A DNA stretch of 64,000 nucleotides from the NCBI GenBank assembly GCA_021234155.1, contig JAJEKV010000030.1, positions 4,946,050 to 5,010,049 of the forward strand, in the 5' to 3' direction. Origin of the DNA: Isoetes taiwanensis. Lineage: Eukaryota > Streptophyta > Lycopodiopsida > Isoetales > Isoetaceae. The notes beneath the pieces were generated by a model. The model was not told the DNA's origin and made no database searches. It saw nothing but the letters and a program-made list of their open reading frames with translations. Below are positions 32,270 to 44,603 of this stretch, one piece after another (positions within the stretch are counted from its first letter, which is position 1; every line of letters begins with the position of its first letter). The position numbers and the translations under genes are program-made.

Positions 32270-32649
32270 ATAAAAGCGAAAACCATGTTTTTACGCTGAA
32301 ACCCGCTTCAGCGTAAGTTTAAACTTTATAAAACAAAATTTTTACTGGTGATCGAAAAAAATATTCGTTGTAATGGCTCTTTAAACTTACTGTGAAAAAG
32401 TTCAGCGTAAGCGAAAACTAAGACTTAGCTTACGCCAAGTCGGGGAGAGATTCAGCGTAAAAGCGAAAAAAACTTTCGCCACGCCGAAAAAAAGTTTGTG
32501 AAAGCGAAATAGAAGGTTTAAACTTCTGCGAAAATTTTTCCTACCCGGCCAGTATTAAATACGAAAAAAACGTATTTTTCCCAAAAATACGTATTTTTGG
32601 ACTTTATACGTCTGAAAAAATAATTTCATACGTACAGAACCTATCCCTG
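32270..32649 (+). repeat. Right subterminal repeats and TIR of the hAT
   Basis: Repeated gcgtaag, gcgaaa and tttaaac words, then several cgtatttttt words, lead to ctatccctg ending at 32649. This mirrors the left end. Confidence 0.75.
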
Positions 32650-33070
32650 CTCCAGGGTAACGTCGACGTTTTGAGTCCATTGGCAGTGTCAGTTCACAGT
32701 TCCAACGTAGAGAGTTGCCCGTCCATGGCCAGGGGCCTTTGAGAGAGGACCTTTGGGGCGAACTGCTTCCGAAAGGTTTTAAGGGTCCATCTTCTGGTGT
32801 CAACACCCTCCCTTTATCTGATGACATTGTGCAAGATCCTGGTCGAATATGACTAGGATATGGCCTCTGAAACGTAAACCTTGTGTGTTGCAAGGTTATT
32901 GAAGGGTTTACATTATGTAGGTCGAGTTTTAGTCGGTTGCACTTGGGACATGGTCGAGAAACTGCAGTTGAAAACGCGAAGCAATAGGAACTGATGGAAT
33001 GGGGTTTGGATTTATCCTCCTCCGAGTGTGGCAATTAGAAGTCAAGAGTGCCTTTTGCAGTAGCAAAATT
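32650..33070 (+). repeat. Right part of the R1 copy hosting the hAT
   Basis: Starts with the duplicated CTCCAGGG and continues in register with the array units (gtcgacg, gagtccattggc, ttttaagggtcc, tgcacttgggacatgg, ttttgcagtagcaa). It is diverged from all array units, so it is an older or separate copy. Homology stops near 33067. Confidence 0.85.
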
Positions 33071-33157
33071 ATTTGGGACCATTCGGGATGGCCAATAGAT
33101 CCAAACTCTGTTATTTCAGTTGCCATGGCTCTGCATGCATGTTTAGAAAAGATGCAC

Positions 33158-33277
33158 CTAGTTATCCAAGAAAACGACCATGTTTTGGCCTCCGAAATGT
33201 AAACCCCGTATGTTGCTAGGTTATTGCAGGGTTTACGTTTCGGATACCAAAGCATGGTTGTTTTCTTGGATAACTAG
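33158..33277. repeat. miRNA-precursor-like foldback derived from R1
   Basis: The arms of about 50 bases start ctagttatccaagaaaac and end gttttcttggataactag. Inner blocks are gaccatgttttgg / ccaaagcatggttg and tccgaaatgtaaacccc / gggtttacgtttcgga. Most arm differences are transitions that still pair as G:U. The core repeats the R1 foldback seen at about 32862-32922. Precursor function is inferred from structure only. Confidence 0.6.
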
Positions 33278-36237
33278 CCAATCGGTGTCCGTGGACGCTA
33301 AAAAATCTATTCTATTCGATTCTGAATGCTCATCTAACTATTATAAGGGGGCGATCAATCTCGTGTTTTGGGATCATCTCTATAACAAAATTCCTCCTCA
33401 CCCATCAATCTGTAAGAAAAGTAACCAAGGCCTTTGTCACAAATAGTAAAAGAGGTTCGAAAACAAGCAGAGACAGGAATTCGTGACACATTTTTATCCT
33501 TTTCTTAGGCTCTTCTTTGAATTGGGATTGAAAATTTTATGCAGGGGAGCAATTTGTACTTAAATTTGCCAGGCTTCATGATGATATGTAATTGCAGTAC
33601 TCTGTTTTTGACACAATCATTTGCCCCAAAACTTGCCTTTGTTCCCTTGGAGATTGATAGAGTATACCAGCAAATCAGTCTCTGAAACTGCCGGGACGAG
33701 ATTGAATTTGAAATCATAATAGAAATATCTGCGATCAGAGCTCCCTATTTCTGATGGAATAATGTCAGAGATGCTACACTGCTAGCTATTTTGGTAGTTT
33801 GACTCCTGCTATTTAAATCGAGGTTTTACATATTGAATTCAAACTTTCAATGGAGGTGGAAAAAGATACAGAATGGGACAATAAGAATTGCTTCGCCCAT
33901 GCCATTCTTCATAACATCTCTGCTTCTATTCCTGCTTTGGATTGCCTAAAAATTGGCCCCTGTGCTAACTTTCCATTTACTATAGGCAACTCTATAACAC
34001 AGTGAATACACAAGAAATGATGGTTCATGCCAAGATAATTTTGCATTGGGGTCTCAAGATCCTAAACCGTTTTGTGCATTTACAGAGCCCTAGATTTTTA
34101 CATTCAAACACCCACGCCTCGGTTAACCATGGTGATGGGCTCAGCTGCCTGATAACATCGAATTAAAAAAACCTATGGATGACTGGCAGAGCATGGATGG
34201 CTGCTCCATGTGCTCCAAACCCTGTTTAATCAGTAAAAACCGAAGGAGAATCCATAGCTCACAGCGGAAAAGATGAGCTTGTGTCCTTGCATCCAGAGAA
34301 GAGGAGGAAATAAAAGGGGGATGGACAAACCCTAGATAGAAGAGTTCGAGCTCTCCACACGTACGAAGAGGAAAATGGAGTGGCAAGCGATAAAAAACAT
34401 GGATTTTAAATCATATGACTGTGATCCTTTATATCAATTCTGCAATGGTCACACTCGAACCCAAGGAGTAATCACATTGTTTTGGTTAAACTGAGATTGA
34501 TTGGAAAAGACCGTCATCATTCCTGATGTGCGCTGCAATGTAATCGGCCAGCAATCGATCTGCTCCATTAGCCCAAGCTACCCATCCAGTTGCCTTTTTC
34601 TTTATCGATAGTGAACCACCCTATTTCTAGGTGCTCACTTTTTTAAGCCTTAATGGTTATTAGAACTACGGAAATGTGTGACCACATAATTTACATGCCT
34701 AGCTTGACATCTCAAGTGTAAATCAATAGCTACAGAGCGTAAATCAAGTCTAAATCAATATCTATTGATTTACAAGTCTACATCGATGGCTAGGATTGTT
34801 TATCATATGCCTTAAAAGACCTTTGCACAGCTACTATCGGAAGTCGATGGTACGAATTGTTTATATTAAAAACAATTTATTAAAACCAGTCAACAGTGAC
34901 TTAATAAAATCAATTAGAGATTTGTAGCACATGTTGTATATGCTGAGTGCCTATGGTTGATAGAGTTATTTGAGGTTGTAGATAATATTCTTTGTGCCAC
35001 TTGCCATGGTAAAGTTATTTATCAATAAAATATTACTTCTAAAGCCACCACTTAGAGGGTTATAATTACTAAATATTAAACCACAAATTTTCTGCGCCGC
35101 AGAATTGACTCTATGGTTTCTATGACTTTTTTAATTATATATTTCAATGGCATGTTATCGACATATGTAATTGTAAATGGAATGAAAAAAGCTAAAAATA
35201 TAATAATGTGTTAAAGTGGAACATTTGTTTTACGTCGTTATGGACCGTTACAATTGTTGAAGATGAGATTATATGGACTATGATGTAAAGTTTTTACAAT
35301 GTCCTTAGGGTTATCTTCTGCCGTGCATCAATTCAAAGGATTTAGACATAGAAAGTCTTCAACTGCAACATCTTTGAGTTTATGCCAGTAGATGCCAAAT
35401 TGATTAAAATATCTGTATACGCTTTTTCTTTTAGCAATAGTTGAATTACATAACGTTTTTATCATTCAAAATTTCAGGCTCTTGGAATAAAATTGACAAG
35501 CACCATGGAAACTACGGATGCTAGGTACAAACTAGGCATTGCAATATTTTGTAGTGATGAGACATGCACGATGTTAATTGAACATTGCATGCTTTTTTTG
35601 GTCATTCATCAGCAATATTGAGCCATTGGAAAGGCATAACATTGTAAACCAACATGTCCAAAAATTGGTCATTACGAAAAAAAAAGAGGTCGCCCAAGGT
35701 TAGTACAGCTTAAGAGTTAGTGCAATTAAAATTCATTCATTTTTTATTCCTTTTTCCTTTTGTTTAACTAACATTTTTCACATTTGACTTTTAATAGATT
35801 ATGCCCACCTATCTCAGTCAATGAGACAACAGAAATTTGCAAACGAGGTAAGTGGCAAAGACAGTACCAAGCCCGAAAAAAATAAAAGAGCGCTATGATA
35901 TTGACAGAGGGGCAACACATATCTTCACCCATGGAGCTTGGGCCTTCTAGGTGCAAATTAGAAATTTCAATTTCAATAAGCTGTGCATTTTCCAATTGTT
36001 TATTCACAATATGAAACATTATATAGTTTTGATATGGGACATGAACATGCGCAAGAGTTATTAAGCACAAAGAAAACATGCCATTCAAAGTAACCAAAAA
36101 TGTGATGTCGATTTAAGTCTATGCTACTAGTCAGTTATGTCTATATAAATGTTCTGGAATTTAATTATGTACAAAAGATTACTAATCATATGTTTTAATA
36201 AAACATGAATAATCATTTAATCAGAGGCACTACGCAC
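33278..36237. other. Gene-poor old repeat DNA
   Basis: Only short frames without recognisable motifs. Much of it probably represents the decayed body of the Ty3/gypsy element whose integrase remnant follows, but I could not identify gag, protease or reverse transcriptase. Confidence 0.4.
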
Positions 36238-37150
36238 TTAGACAGTAAGGATGGACACGCAAATGCAAATGTTTCATGGAATGCCCGACGCAATTATAAC
36301 GAATAGAGATCCATTGTTTTGTAGTCGATTTTGGTCAGGACTTATGAAAAATCTAGGTACCACTTTAAAGTTTTCACAGCCTATCACCTCCAGACGAATG
36401 GTCAAACCAAGGTTGTGAATTGTGTTATTGAGGATATACTTTGAGTCTATGTCGCAGAAAGGCAAAGTCAATGGGAAAAATATCTCTATCTTCTTGAGTT
36501 TGCATATAACAATACCTTTCATTTGGTCACCTGGATAACTCCTTTTTAAGTAGTATACAGATATTCTTTGAAAATCTAATTACGACATTAGAAGGAGAAG
36601 TAACAACTTCAGATGAAGCAGCAACAGACCTTGCTGACATTTTACAAAAAGTAAAAACTCGTATCCAAAAGAGTCAAGCGTTAATGATTTCCAAACTTGC
36701 AAAGAAACGAAGGAAAGTTGACTATGCAAAAGATCAATGGGTTTGGGTACACCTTCCTAAGAAGTGGCTATGGAAAATGGGTAATAGGTACATAAAATTG
36801 GCTCTTAGATATCACGGTCCATTTCAAATTGACGACAAAATGTGAAAGTGCCTATCGTTTACATTTGTACGGGAAATGAACTAATCTACATCCAATTTTT
36901 AATGTTGGAATATTAAAACCCTATAAGGGAAGTGAAATTTCTCATGAGATTTTGCAGAAAATGAAACATACGGATCCTCCCAACATCAACGATGATGAGG
37001 AGGTGTTCGAACCATAAAAGATTCTCACTCATCAAGATAAGGAGATAGGACTACTTCTGATCAAATGTATCTAGATAAGTTCAGATTTCATCCACCTTCT
37101 GATATGGTATAACATTTTAAGGATCAGCTTAAGGAATAAAACGTACTTGT
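36238..37150 (+). pseudogene. Ty3/gypsy integrase and pol C-terminus remnant
   Basis: Frames together read GMPDAIITNRDPLF, FWSGLMKNLGTTLKFS, the HLQTNGQT-like block, and RQSQWEKYLYLLEFAYNNTFH, the standard plant gypsy integrase core order. The C-terminal part follows (KRRKVDYAKDQWVWVHLP, RYHGPFQI, HPIFNVGILKPYKG). Stops and frameshifts are frequent. The catalytic Glu region is within the decayed frames. Confidence 0.85.
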
Positions 37151-37566
37151 GGACGAATATGAACAACTTTTGCAAAAAAAAAAAAAAAGGCAAAGTTAGG
37201 AGAAATTATTTTTGTTACTTTGGGACAATCTTAATATAAAAGTTGCAATTGCTTTACCAACAATAAATATCTAAAGATTAATATCTGTTGGTACAATTTG
37301 AATTTTTATCAAGTCCTCTAACTAACCTAAGGCCATCTCTGAAGGACCTGAGATGAAAAACCCTGAGGTCATCTCTAAAGGAACTGAGATGAAAGACCTC
37401 TAAAGGAATTGAGGCCATTCTTAACTGAACTAGAATGAATATCTCTTAAAAAATTGAGATTAAAAACCTCTAAACGAGTTGAGGCCATTCCTAAGTGAAC
37501 TGGAATAATCGTCCTAAAAGGAGGTGAGCAATTCTTTATCGAGATTGATGCGGACGTTCAATCTTG

Positions 37567-37579
37567 GGAAGGGAAGGAT
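37567..37579 (+). other. Polypurine tract of the gypsy element
   Basis: gaagggaaggat lies directly before TGTTACGG, the position where second-strand synthesis starts in LTR elements. Confidence 0.6.
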
Positions 37580-38126
37580 TGTTACGGCTTATGCCGGCAT
37601 AAGGGAGCGGCTCAGGCTCAACAAGTAATTACACAGTATATAGGGTGATGCTCTATATGGGTTACATGGTTTATTTAATTCAAAGCCTATGCCTAAGGTA
37701 TGGAATATCTTAAAATAATTGAATGGATGATAACAGGCCATATAGCCCAGTGCCACAGAAAGAGTTCCTGGTCAAAACCCTTGTTTATTCGGATGCAATC
37801 CGGCGACCCAACCTGCATCACAGATTGCTGAACCCACTGATTTTAACCAAATCAAGACCAATTAGTCATACATAATCTTTTAGATAGATATTTCGAAGCC
37901 TCAAAAGGTTATCAAAAAAACGTATCTTTATCCCAGCTATAAGTATTTGAACTTCAATCCCTTGTTTCTCGACTTGATCTTTGACTTGTCGAAGTTTCCT
38001 CCATAAGGTTGTTCTCTGCTTTCAAATTGCTTGATGTGGTCAAGCAGCTCCTGTGTTGAGCGGTGTCTGCAACAATGTTCACCTGGCCTATTTGACTGCC
38101 CTAAAATGCACAGAGCAGTTAATTCC
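37580..38126 (+). repeat. 3' LTR of the gypsy element (right end uncertain)
   Basis: Starts TGTTACGGCTTATGCC after the polypurine tract and downstream of the integrase, on the same strand. The right end is not fixed: the next recognisable element is the LINE from about 38170, and I found no 5' LTR to compare. Confidence 0.5.
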
Positions 38127-38386
38127 TGTGCAAACAACAATTATTTATCTCTATAGCCACTGAGCTCTCTTTTTCCGCCAGCAGGCCTTTAGGCATTGAG
38201 GCCCCATTGCCACAGTGTGAGTGAGATTAGGAAGATGAGTATCATCCATATTGATCACCTTATGGAAGTAGATGTGTCTGTCAAGGGCCCCCCTTTTAAG
38301 AGGCAAGAAACCTGTCTCCTGCAACAGTATTTGGTATGGAACTATGGACTTTACCCCAGGGCCCGTGCCAAGAAAGCTTTATGCAC

Positions 38387-39431
38387 CTACTCCAAGTCAT
38401 TCCAAGTGGCGTGGAAAACCACTGGGCCCCAGACCTCGACCCCATACAACAACGCAGGTTCTACTAGCACCTTGAATAGGTGCAACTGGTGGGCATAATC
38501 ATACATCTCCGCCTTGTGGCTATTGCTTTGCATTGCATAGAGTGCCTTCCAATCTGTTGTGGCCCGCAACCAGATGGAATTGTCCCAGTTCATGGCAGAG
38601 AGGAACTCCACCCCCAAATATTTGTAAGTACTTCAATGTTTTGTCCATGATAAGTGAGGGTTGGGGCCCTCGACTAGTGTGCGGATGATATGAGGACCAC
38701 CTTAATCTTGGCCAAGTTGACACGCATATCAATCACCTGGCAAAATGTGTCCAGGGCATCGAGATGACATTGCATGTCCATCTGAGTGTGAGCCAAGAGG
38801 TCCATATCATCAGCATAGACATGCCCAGATATGGGACAACCCTGCTAGTGGTCCATTACAGGGGGAAACCATCCCACAACACCTTGTTGAACATGGCCGT
38901 TAGCACCGGTGCCATAGTTGGTCCTGCCCACTTGAGTAACTCCGCCTGCATGCCATTGAGGTCTGACGCTTTTCCATTGGCTAGACACTGCAGCCCCTGT
39001 GCTACCTCCACCTCTGTAATTTCTAGCTCCAGGTGCTGTGGGGGCACACTCAAGATTGTAGAGCTGCTATAGATATTGCCCCCACTACTCTGGGGTGACG
39101 TTTCATGTGGACGGCACTGAACTAAGCACTCTTCGCCAGAAGGTCCTGGGATGACGTTCCAGGAGGAAGAACATTGGGCCACAATGTAACTGGCCTTTCT
39201 AACCTTAAGGAAAATGCGATATTTCCTGATCACGTCCGGGCGTAGAGCAGGATCTGTGACTTGGTGGAGCCAACATTTGCGTTCTTTGCACTCAACATCA
39301 AACCACTGGTTACGTGGAAAAGTCGTGGCTCCTGAGGTTCGCTGGGGACAGCTTCTCTCAAAACATCTTTCTGCAGCAGCCCCAAGGTCGCCAATGCTGC
39401 TCCAATATTGAACACTATGAGATGCTTGCAA
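38387..39431 (-). pseudogene. LINE-2 reverse transcriptase, palm partly deleted
   Basis: WFDVECKERKCWLHQV, ITEVEVAQGLQCLANGKASD and GMQAELLKW mark the N-terminal part. The catalytic box GHVYADDMDLLAHTQMD lies near 38800, followed by VEPALLYGVEVWGP near 38440. Only about 20 codons separate FNKVLWDGFP from the QGCPIS motif before YADD; normally about 100 lie there, so much of the fingers and palm is missing. Confidence 0.8.
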
Positions 39432-39931
39432 GGTCCTCCGTAAGCATTTGGGAGTAAGTGAGCATGCTCATAGTCCAGTCTGAGCTAGGGCATGCGAGGA
39501 GATATTGCACAAGTGGCTGGAGCAACCTGCCAACCAGCTACAAGTAGAGTGGCAAGTGGTTTGAGTCCAGCTCCTCATCCCTACCATCTGTTCTCACTCG
39601 AAAATGCTTGACGAGTTGCATGCCTTGCTCGGCCACCAATACATAGTCCACCACGCTAGACCCTCCTCCCTGGTTCTCCTGCCTGCAAGTGTGCTGGCAA
39701 GAGGATGGCCGCTATGCTAGACCATTGCAAATCACTAGGTCAAAGATACTGCAAAGCAACAACAACTGCCTCCCATAGCACGAGACTTGAATGTCAGCTG
39801 ATGCCCATGGCCAAACTCCTTCTAAAGGCCTCAGCTGCAACACATCATCTGCAGTCAAATCTCATTGGTTGTTCTGTGCCAGTGCGTGCATTGAAGTCTC
39901 CAACGCGCATGACACTACCCCACTGCTTGTG

Positions 39932-40344
39932 CTACTGTATGTCATCGTATAGATCGACATAGGGCTCCAACCTATCCACATCTGAGTGGGTGTGATAGAA
40001 GTTGCTCTCGGCATGTGGGAAGTAGCAGGCTGCTACAAAGAGAGGGCTAGCACCGCAGTTCTGCATGCTCACCCATATGTAGCTGTTATGCTTATCTGTC
40101 TTGCACAGGAAAACTGACTGTGCCAAGGCTGTTTGGTAGTGGCAAGCGACCCCTCCGTTCCCCTGCTTTCCTGTGCATTCATTGAAGACGAAGTAGCACT
40201 GGTATCCTGGCAAGTTGGGTAGCCTATATGTTCCCATGTTTCCATGAGGAAGATGAGGTCCATATTGGCGGCAACCGAGCTGAGACTATCTCCATTCTGC
40301 GATGGGAAGCCCCGACAATTCCAAGAGACTATGTGCAGGCACAA
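39932..40344 (-). pseudogene. LINE-2 endonuclease
   Basis: Starts MCLHIVSWNCRGFPS, then LIFLMETWEH, and continues in a second frame with GYQCYFVFNECTGKQGNGGVA and SYIWVSMQNCG. This is an AP-endonuclease with the N, E and active-site context in order, split by one frameshift near 40230. Confidence 0.8.
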
Positions 40345-40620
40345 TCCCTATTTGTTGGCAGGCACTATAGCTGTAGGTTTGGTGGTGGCAGCACAACGGG
40401 TGGTGGTGGAGGTGGCGGCAGCTATGTGGCATGCCGATAGTGGCAGGTGGGGCCATTGTTGCAGGATGTGCGACTGGGGTCGTAGCAGAAGGGCCTCAAG
40501 GGCTCGTGGTACCTGCATCAGTGTTTGGTGGCCTAAAGATCTGCATCCCCGGACCAGCCCTGCTGATCCTCCCTCTTTGGGAATACTCTTAACTTTCTCT
40601 AATTCGTGCTTGCGGTCCTC

Positions 40621-41082
40621 TTATTGTGCCGGAGTCAGATCTCGGTCCACGTACAGGGCAATCCCCTTCAACTGCTTGCCCTGGCGTAGGATGGCTGCTC
40701 GCTCTCGCGCGTCCCTGACTGTGAAGGTGACTATCTGGGGATGGTCAGGACATTGGGCGCCATGGCGGCTCGCCCTAATAATGTGTACGGGCATATAAAA
40801 TGTCATTCGAGCCAGGATCTGTGTCTGGAGTCGGTTGATGAGGTGCTCTCCTGCCTCTTCTGTCAGGCCGCGCACCACCACATTGTGGCTCCTGCATCTT
40901 TGCTCCTGGAACTCTGAGGTGGCTGGGCCCGTGCTGGCTGTTGCAGTAGGCACTGTTTGTGGTGTGCGGCGCATGGTTTGTGGCTTGTGCTGGGGTGGCA
41001 ACGGCATGGGACAGCTTGCTGATGCAGCGGTGGGCCGCCCTGGTTGACGTCTTGCAGGCTGCCGGGTATATGGATCTGCCAT
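40621..41082 (-). pseudogene. LINE-2 ORF1 with RNA-binding-like segment
   Basis: A Pro/Gln/Thr-rich N-terminus is followed by SHNVVVRGLTEEAGEHLINR, a run to HPQIVTFTVRDARERAAIL and RQGKQLKGIALYVDRDLTP. This layout matches LINE ORF1 proteins with an RRM-like transposase_22-type core. No zinc knuckle is seen. Confidence 0.65.
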
Positions 41083-41470
41083 GTCACGTGCTGTGGCCTC
41101 TGCTCTCTAAAGTCGGGAGCTCAACTCCGACTGGAGTTGCTGCCTCCTTGCCAATTCATGTGTGCATTGCCACAATTGTTCATGGGCTTCTGCATGGAGG
41201 CCCTTGCCTTACTGGGCGACGGTTGCCCGGAGCTCCTGCAACTTCTGCTCTCGTGTCTCGACCTTAGTCTTAAGCGCTCTCAACTATTACTGGCTCGTTT
41301 CAAAGGCGGTTTGAACGCTTCACACTGCCGTGGCGGCCTCCTAGACTTCTAATTAGAGGCAAAGAGATGGTTGCTATTATCTCTTGCTCAGTAACTGCCT
41401 ATCCTGTGCTATGGTCTCTATGCTGGTGGAGAGGGAGTCCACACGAGCTCGCAGGCCAGCAAGATCCTAC

Positions 41471-42316
41471 TTCTCCTATTGTCTTTCAAAGTGTGCCAAA
41501 ATGATGCAAAAAGGATGAATTCATAGAAAGCCAATAGCAGACCATGCTCATTTCGGACATGTATAAGTTAGAGAGATGCAAAAAGACGAAATAGTATTAA
41601 GACTATTATCCACGTTTGGAAGCTATGAGGAAGCTAGGAACACAAGTTCAAAGTTCTTCAATATAGGCAAATTATGTTGACTCTACAATTCCTATATTTA
41701 TGCCTTTATCCACTCCAACCCAAATGACCCTTTTTGCATTTGGCACCTTACTAAGTGCTGAGAAAGATACTTCTTTACTGCCATGGGCTGGTATAGGGGC
41801 TTATGTTTATGGGCATACTTGGCGTACTGGTCTAACATACCTAGGTAGAATGAATTCCTAGACAATTATCTATAATATCAAAGGTATGGCATGAGATACT
41901 TGATGATGTTGCATCTATAACATGCACTGGTGTGCCATACCAACATGTGGCAACAATATCTAAGCCCTCGACAACTAGTTTGGTTGCTAAGAAAAGGTTT
42001 GATTATACTACCATTGTGTAGAAAGAAAATGTTTAGCAAGCTAAGAGCGGCAACTAAACTAAGATCAATGCAAATGCGGTCTCTATCTAGCTTGAGGTCT
42101 TGGGTCTAACTCTAAGGATCTTGAATATCAATATTTTCTAATATGTTTAGGTTAAATATAAGTAAGGATTATTATTTAAACACAAATGATGCCTGCCCTC
42201 AGCAGTTGGTACGTGGGGGTTTGGTAGGGTTCAACTCTGTCGGTGGGAGGTTTGATTCATGTTATTGCGAGAATTCTGTTAAGGTGAGGCCCAAATGGAT
42301 TAGAAAACTAGAATGG
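41471..42316. other. No recognised gene
   Basis: AT-rich sequence with one short frame (42143-42331, +) that I do not recognise. Confidence 0.5.
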
Positions 42317-43760
42317 AGTGCTATAAGTTAATAGAACATGCATAGCAAGCAATTTTGGAGTTTATTTTGGCAAAATCTCAGTCGAAACATACAAATCCAG
42401 TTACTCCGTGCATTTGGCTATCTTGAGGCTCTCGGAATACCATTTCGCATGGACTGATAATCTAGCGAGGCACAAGTATAATTTTAGTAATTTTTGCTAG
42501 TAATATGCATGGTTAGCTTCATAAGACTCAGCCTAGCATTTGGCCTTTTTAATTTATGTCAAATTCCCCCTAATTTTGGCCAAATCTGGTTACTTCGCGC
42601 GAAAGCCCTTTTCGAGGCTCTTGGAAACCTATTAAGCATGGGGTGACTGGAGTGGAACGATTTTACTCCCTTGACCATTCAAAACAAAATTTTTTAACTT
42701 CACATTAGTTATAATGAAGTCTACATAGCCTAACTTAACAAAATTTAACTAAAAAATTCCCTAAAGTTTTGTCTTTTCCAATTCTCCGTGTCAAGCTTAT
42801 GTCTTTGGGCATAACGGTTACTCCCTTGGCATGAATTGTGCAAGGGTTGGCCTCTTCAAAAAGTTGGATCTGGTTCGGTCGCTTCTTGGCAAGCTCGCAT
42901 CATCATGGGTGTAACCCGATAATCCATCTTGAACTCCTACATAACCTCCCGAAGTAGGTGCTCGAAAGGGGCTTTTTGAATCAGCAGATTGATGCACTAT
43001 TGAAAGTGCCGAATATCCCAGAAAGCCTTATTGTGCTTGGAATTCGGTGACTCGGGTCGAGGCAGTGGAGGCTTGATATTCGACTTTAGTCGGCCGCCCT
43101 TGACGAACCTCGACACTCTCTGCTTGCAATAACGGTATATCTGATCCATCGGCGAAGATAAATCTTATATGTTGCCTTTTTCTTATCATATTCGATGTCT
43201 TGCTTCAGCTTAACTGGCTTCTCGCCCGTCTTATTGGGTGGCTTGGGCCACAACGGATATGGTGGTCAGGCGTTGGGGTCCGTTTGTTCTTCAGCTTGCT
43301 CCACCTCATCTTCTTTGACCCCTTCCTTCACCTCTTGTTGCTGCAGTTCTTCCTCCTCCGGTTTGTCTGATTGTGGTTATCTGACAACTATGCTCCCCTT
43401 CCGCCGATCTTCGTGCCTCTTTGTGCGCTTCTCCTTTGCCTGCCTCTTCTCCTTCTATTCGATCACTTTATCCTTGCCCTTCCTTTTCTTTCGCACTACT
43501 TACTCTTGTTGGCGCTCCTCCCTCTGATGTTGCGATTGCTCCTGCTGCTCCTCACCTTCAGAAAGGGGTTCCACAATATCCGTTTCTCCCGAGCCTCGCA
43601 ACTATTCACTTGAAGTGCTAGGCGGCTCCTCCTCCATGGAGCGATATGACTCATCGGATAAGCTTGACTCGCTAGGTTCGTCGTCTGGCCTAGGCCGCAG
43701 GGCCTCAGGAATTTGCTTGCCTTGTTTGGTTTTGCTCTTCATTGATACGGAGCTTCTGAT
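42317..43760 (-). repeat. R2 repeat copy A
   Basis: Matches copy B (57560-58276) from taagttaatagaacatgcat onward and the gag-like region of the element at 1-2280. It contains two internal diverged units of about 190 bp (aaatccagttactccg...catgg and aaatctggttacttcg...catgg). The protein frame of the minus strand is decayed. It extends further 5' (to about 43760) than copy B. Confidence 0.65.
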
Positions 43761-44600
43761 TTAGTTTTGCAGCTGCAGTAGTGCAGGGCGGAGTGCTTGG
43801 ACTGAGCGTTTCAAGAGCTGTGCTAATCAGCTAGCCATATTTGATAAGAAACCTGATGATAGAAAGTAATTTCTGGTTCCAAATGTCAATATTTTGAAAT
43901 TTTTTGGCTGAAGAACTCCTTGCTTCCCAGCAAGCATCATTGAGATACTTGGTCTGTTGAGAGGCTTTCCCTACATTCTTCACTTGCAACCATTACCATT
44001 CTCCAACCATAATGCACTTGCTCGCATCTCCATTTCCTTATGACATCAAAGTCTTTCTAGTCCACATGAAGACCATCAAAGAACCTTGTGCTTGCAAGCA
44101 AGCACTAGTGAGCTAATGGCCCATTGAGAGGCGTTCAATACGCTTGTTCTAGTTCATTCTTCATGTTTTCCCATTGAGATAGCCGGTTTGAATGCGCAAG
44201 AGAGCTGGAAGTCATTTGGATTCGTCCAGGCTACGATGCCATCTCACCCCATTTGAGTTCCATAGAAGCAATGGGAATGGCAAATCTCGTAGTTGAGATT
44301 GTCATGTGGCACAGGAACTCCCGTAAAAGACCCCTAATGGAGATGCCCTAAAGCTATTCTATTCATTTTAGAACATCACTTCAGGATTTTGCCAAACTTC
44401 ACCATTGAGGATCATCCACAAAAAATATTGGCGCTAAAAAGGGATTGGTCTCCACGGACCAGCACCTTCACAGTTCACAGCCGTTGAACATCGCTGCTCA
44501 GACATGCAGCAACTATGGTGACATTTAAAATGGGGATCTGTGGCATGCAAAGATTCCGCCTTACACTAGAGCTTCAGCTCATTTTGGGTGTGATTAATCT
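43761..44600. other. Upstream region of the cupin gene
   Basis: No ORF of note, no convincing TATA box, and no CpG or repeat structure that I could recognise. It presumably includes the promoter and 5' UTR of the cupin gene. Confidence 0.4.
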
Positions 44601-44603
44601 AGA

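Larger units (their letters stand above)
7143..32649 (+). mobile_element. 25.5-kb hAT transposon carrying nested insertions and cargo
   Basis: The ends are inverted: left CAGGGATAGATTC at 7143, right (reverse complement) CAGGGATAGGTTC ending at 32649. Perfect 8-bp duplications CTCCAGGG flank it (7135-7142 and 32650-32657). CAGGG-type ends with an 8-bp duplication are diagnostic of the hAT superfamily, and the element encodes a hAT transposase (8108-25765). Both subterminal regions (7220-7530 and 32270-32620) carry scattered gtttaaac, gcgtaa and gcgaaa words. Removing the nested LINE and CACTA leaves about 11 kb, with a second, minus-strand gene and a foldback cluster in the distal half. The transposase is broken in this copy. 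Confidence 0.93.
38170..41470 (-). mobile_element. Second LINE, non-L1 type, internally deleted
   Basis: On the minus strand: ORF1 (41082-40621), endonuclease (40344-39932) and reverse transcriptase fragments (39431-38387). No poly(A) or target duplication was found. The protein style (NVVVRGL in ORF1; EVEVAQGLQCLANGKASD in reverse transcriptase) differs from the LINE at 10.3-24.7 kb, so it is a separate clade. Confidence 0.75.

Noticed and set aside
43195-43621. Cys/Ser/Leu-rich plus-strand ORFs
   Set aside because: Opposite strand of the charged R2 frame; no signal of a real protein.
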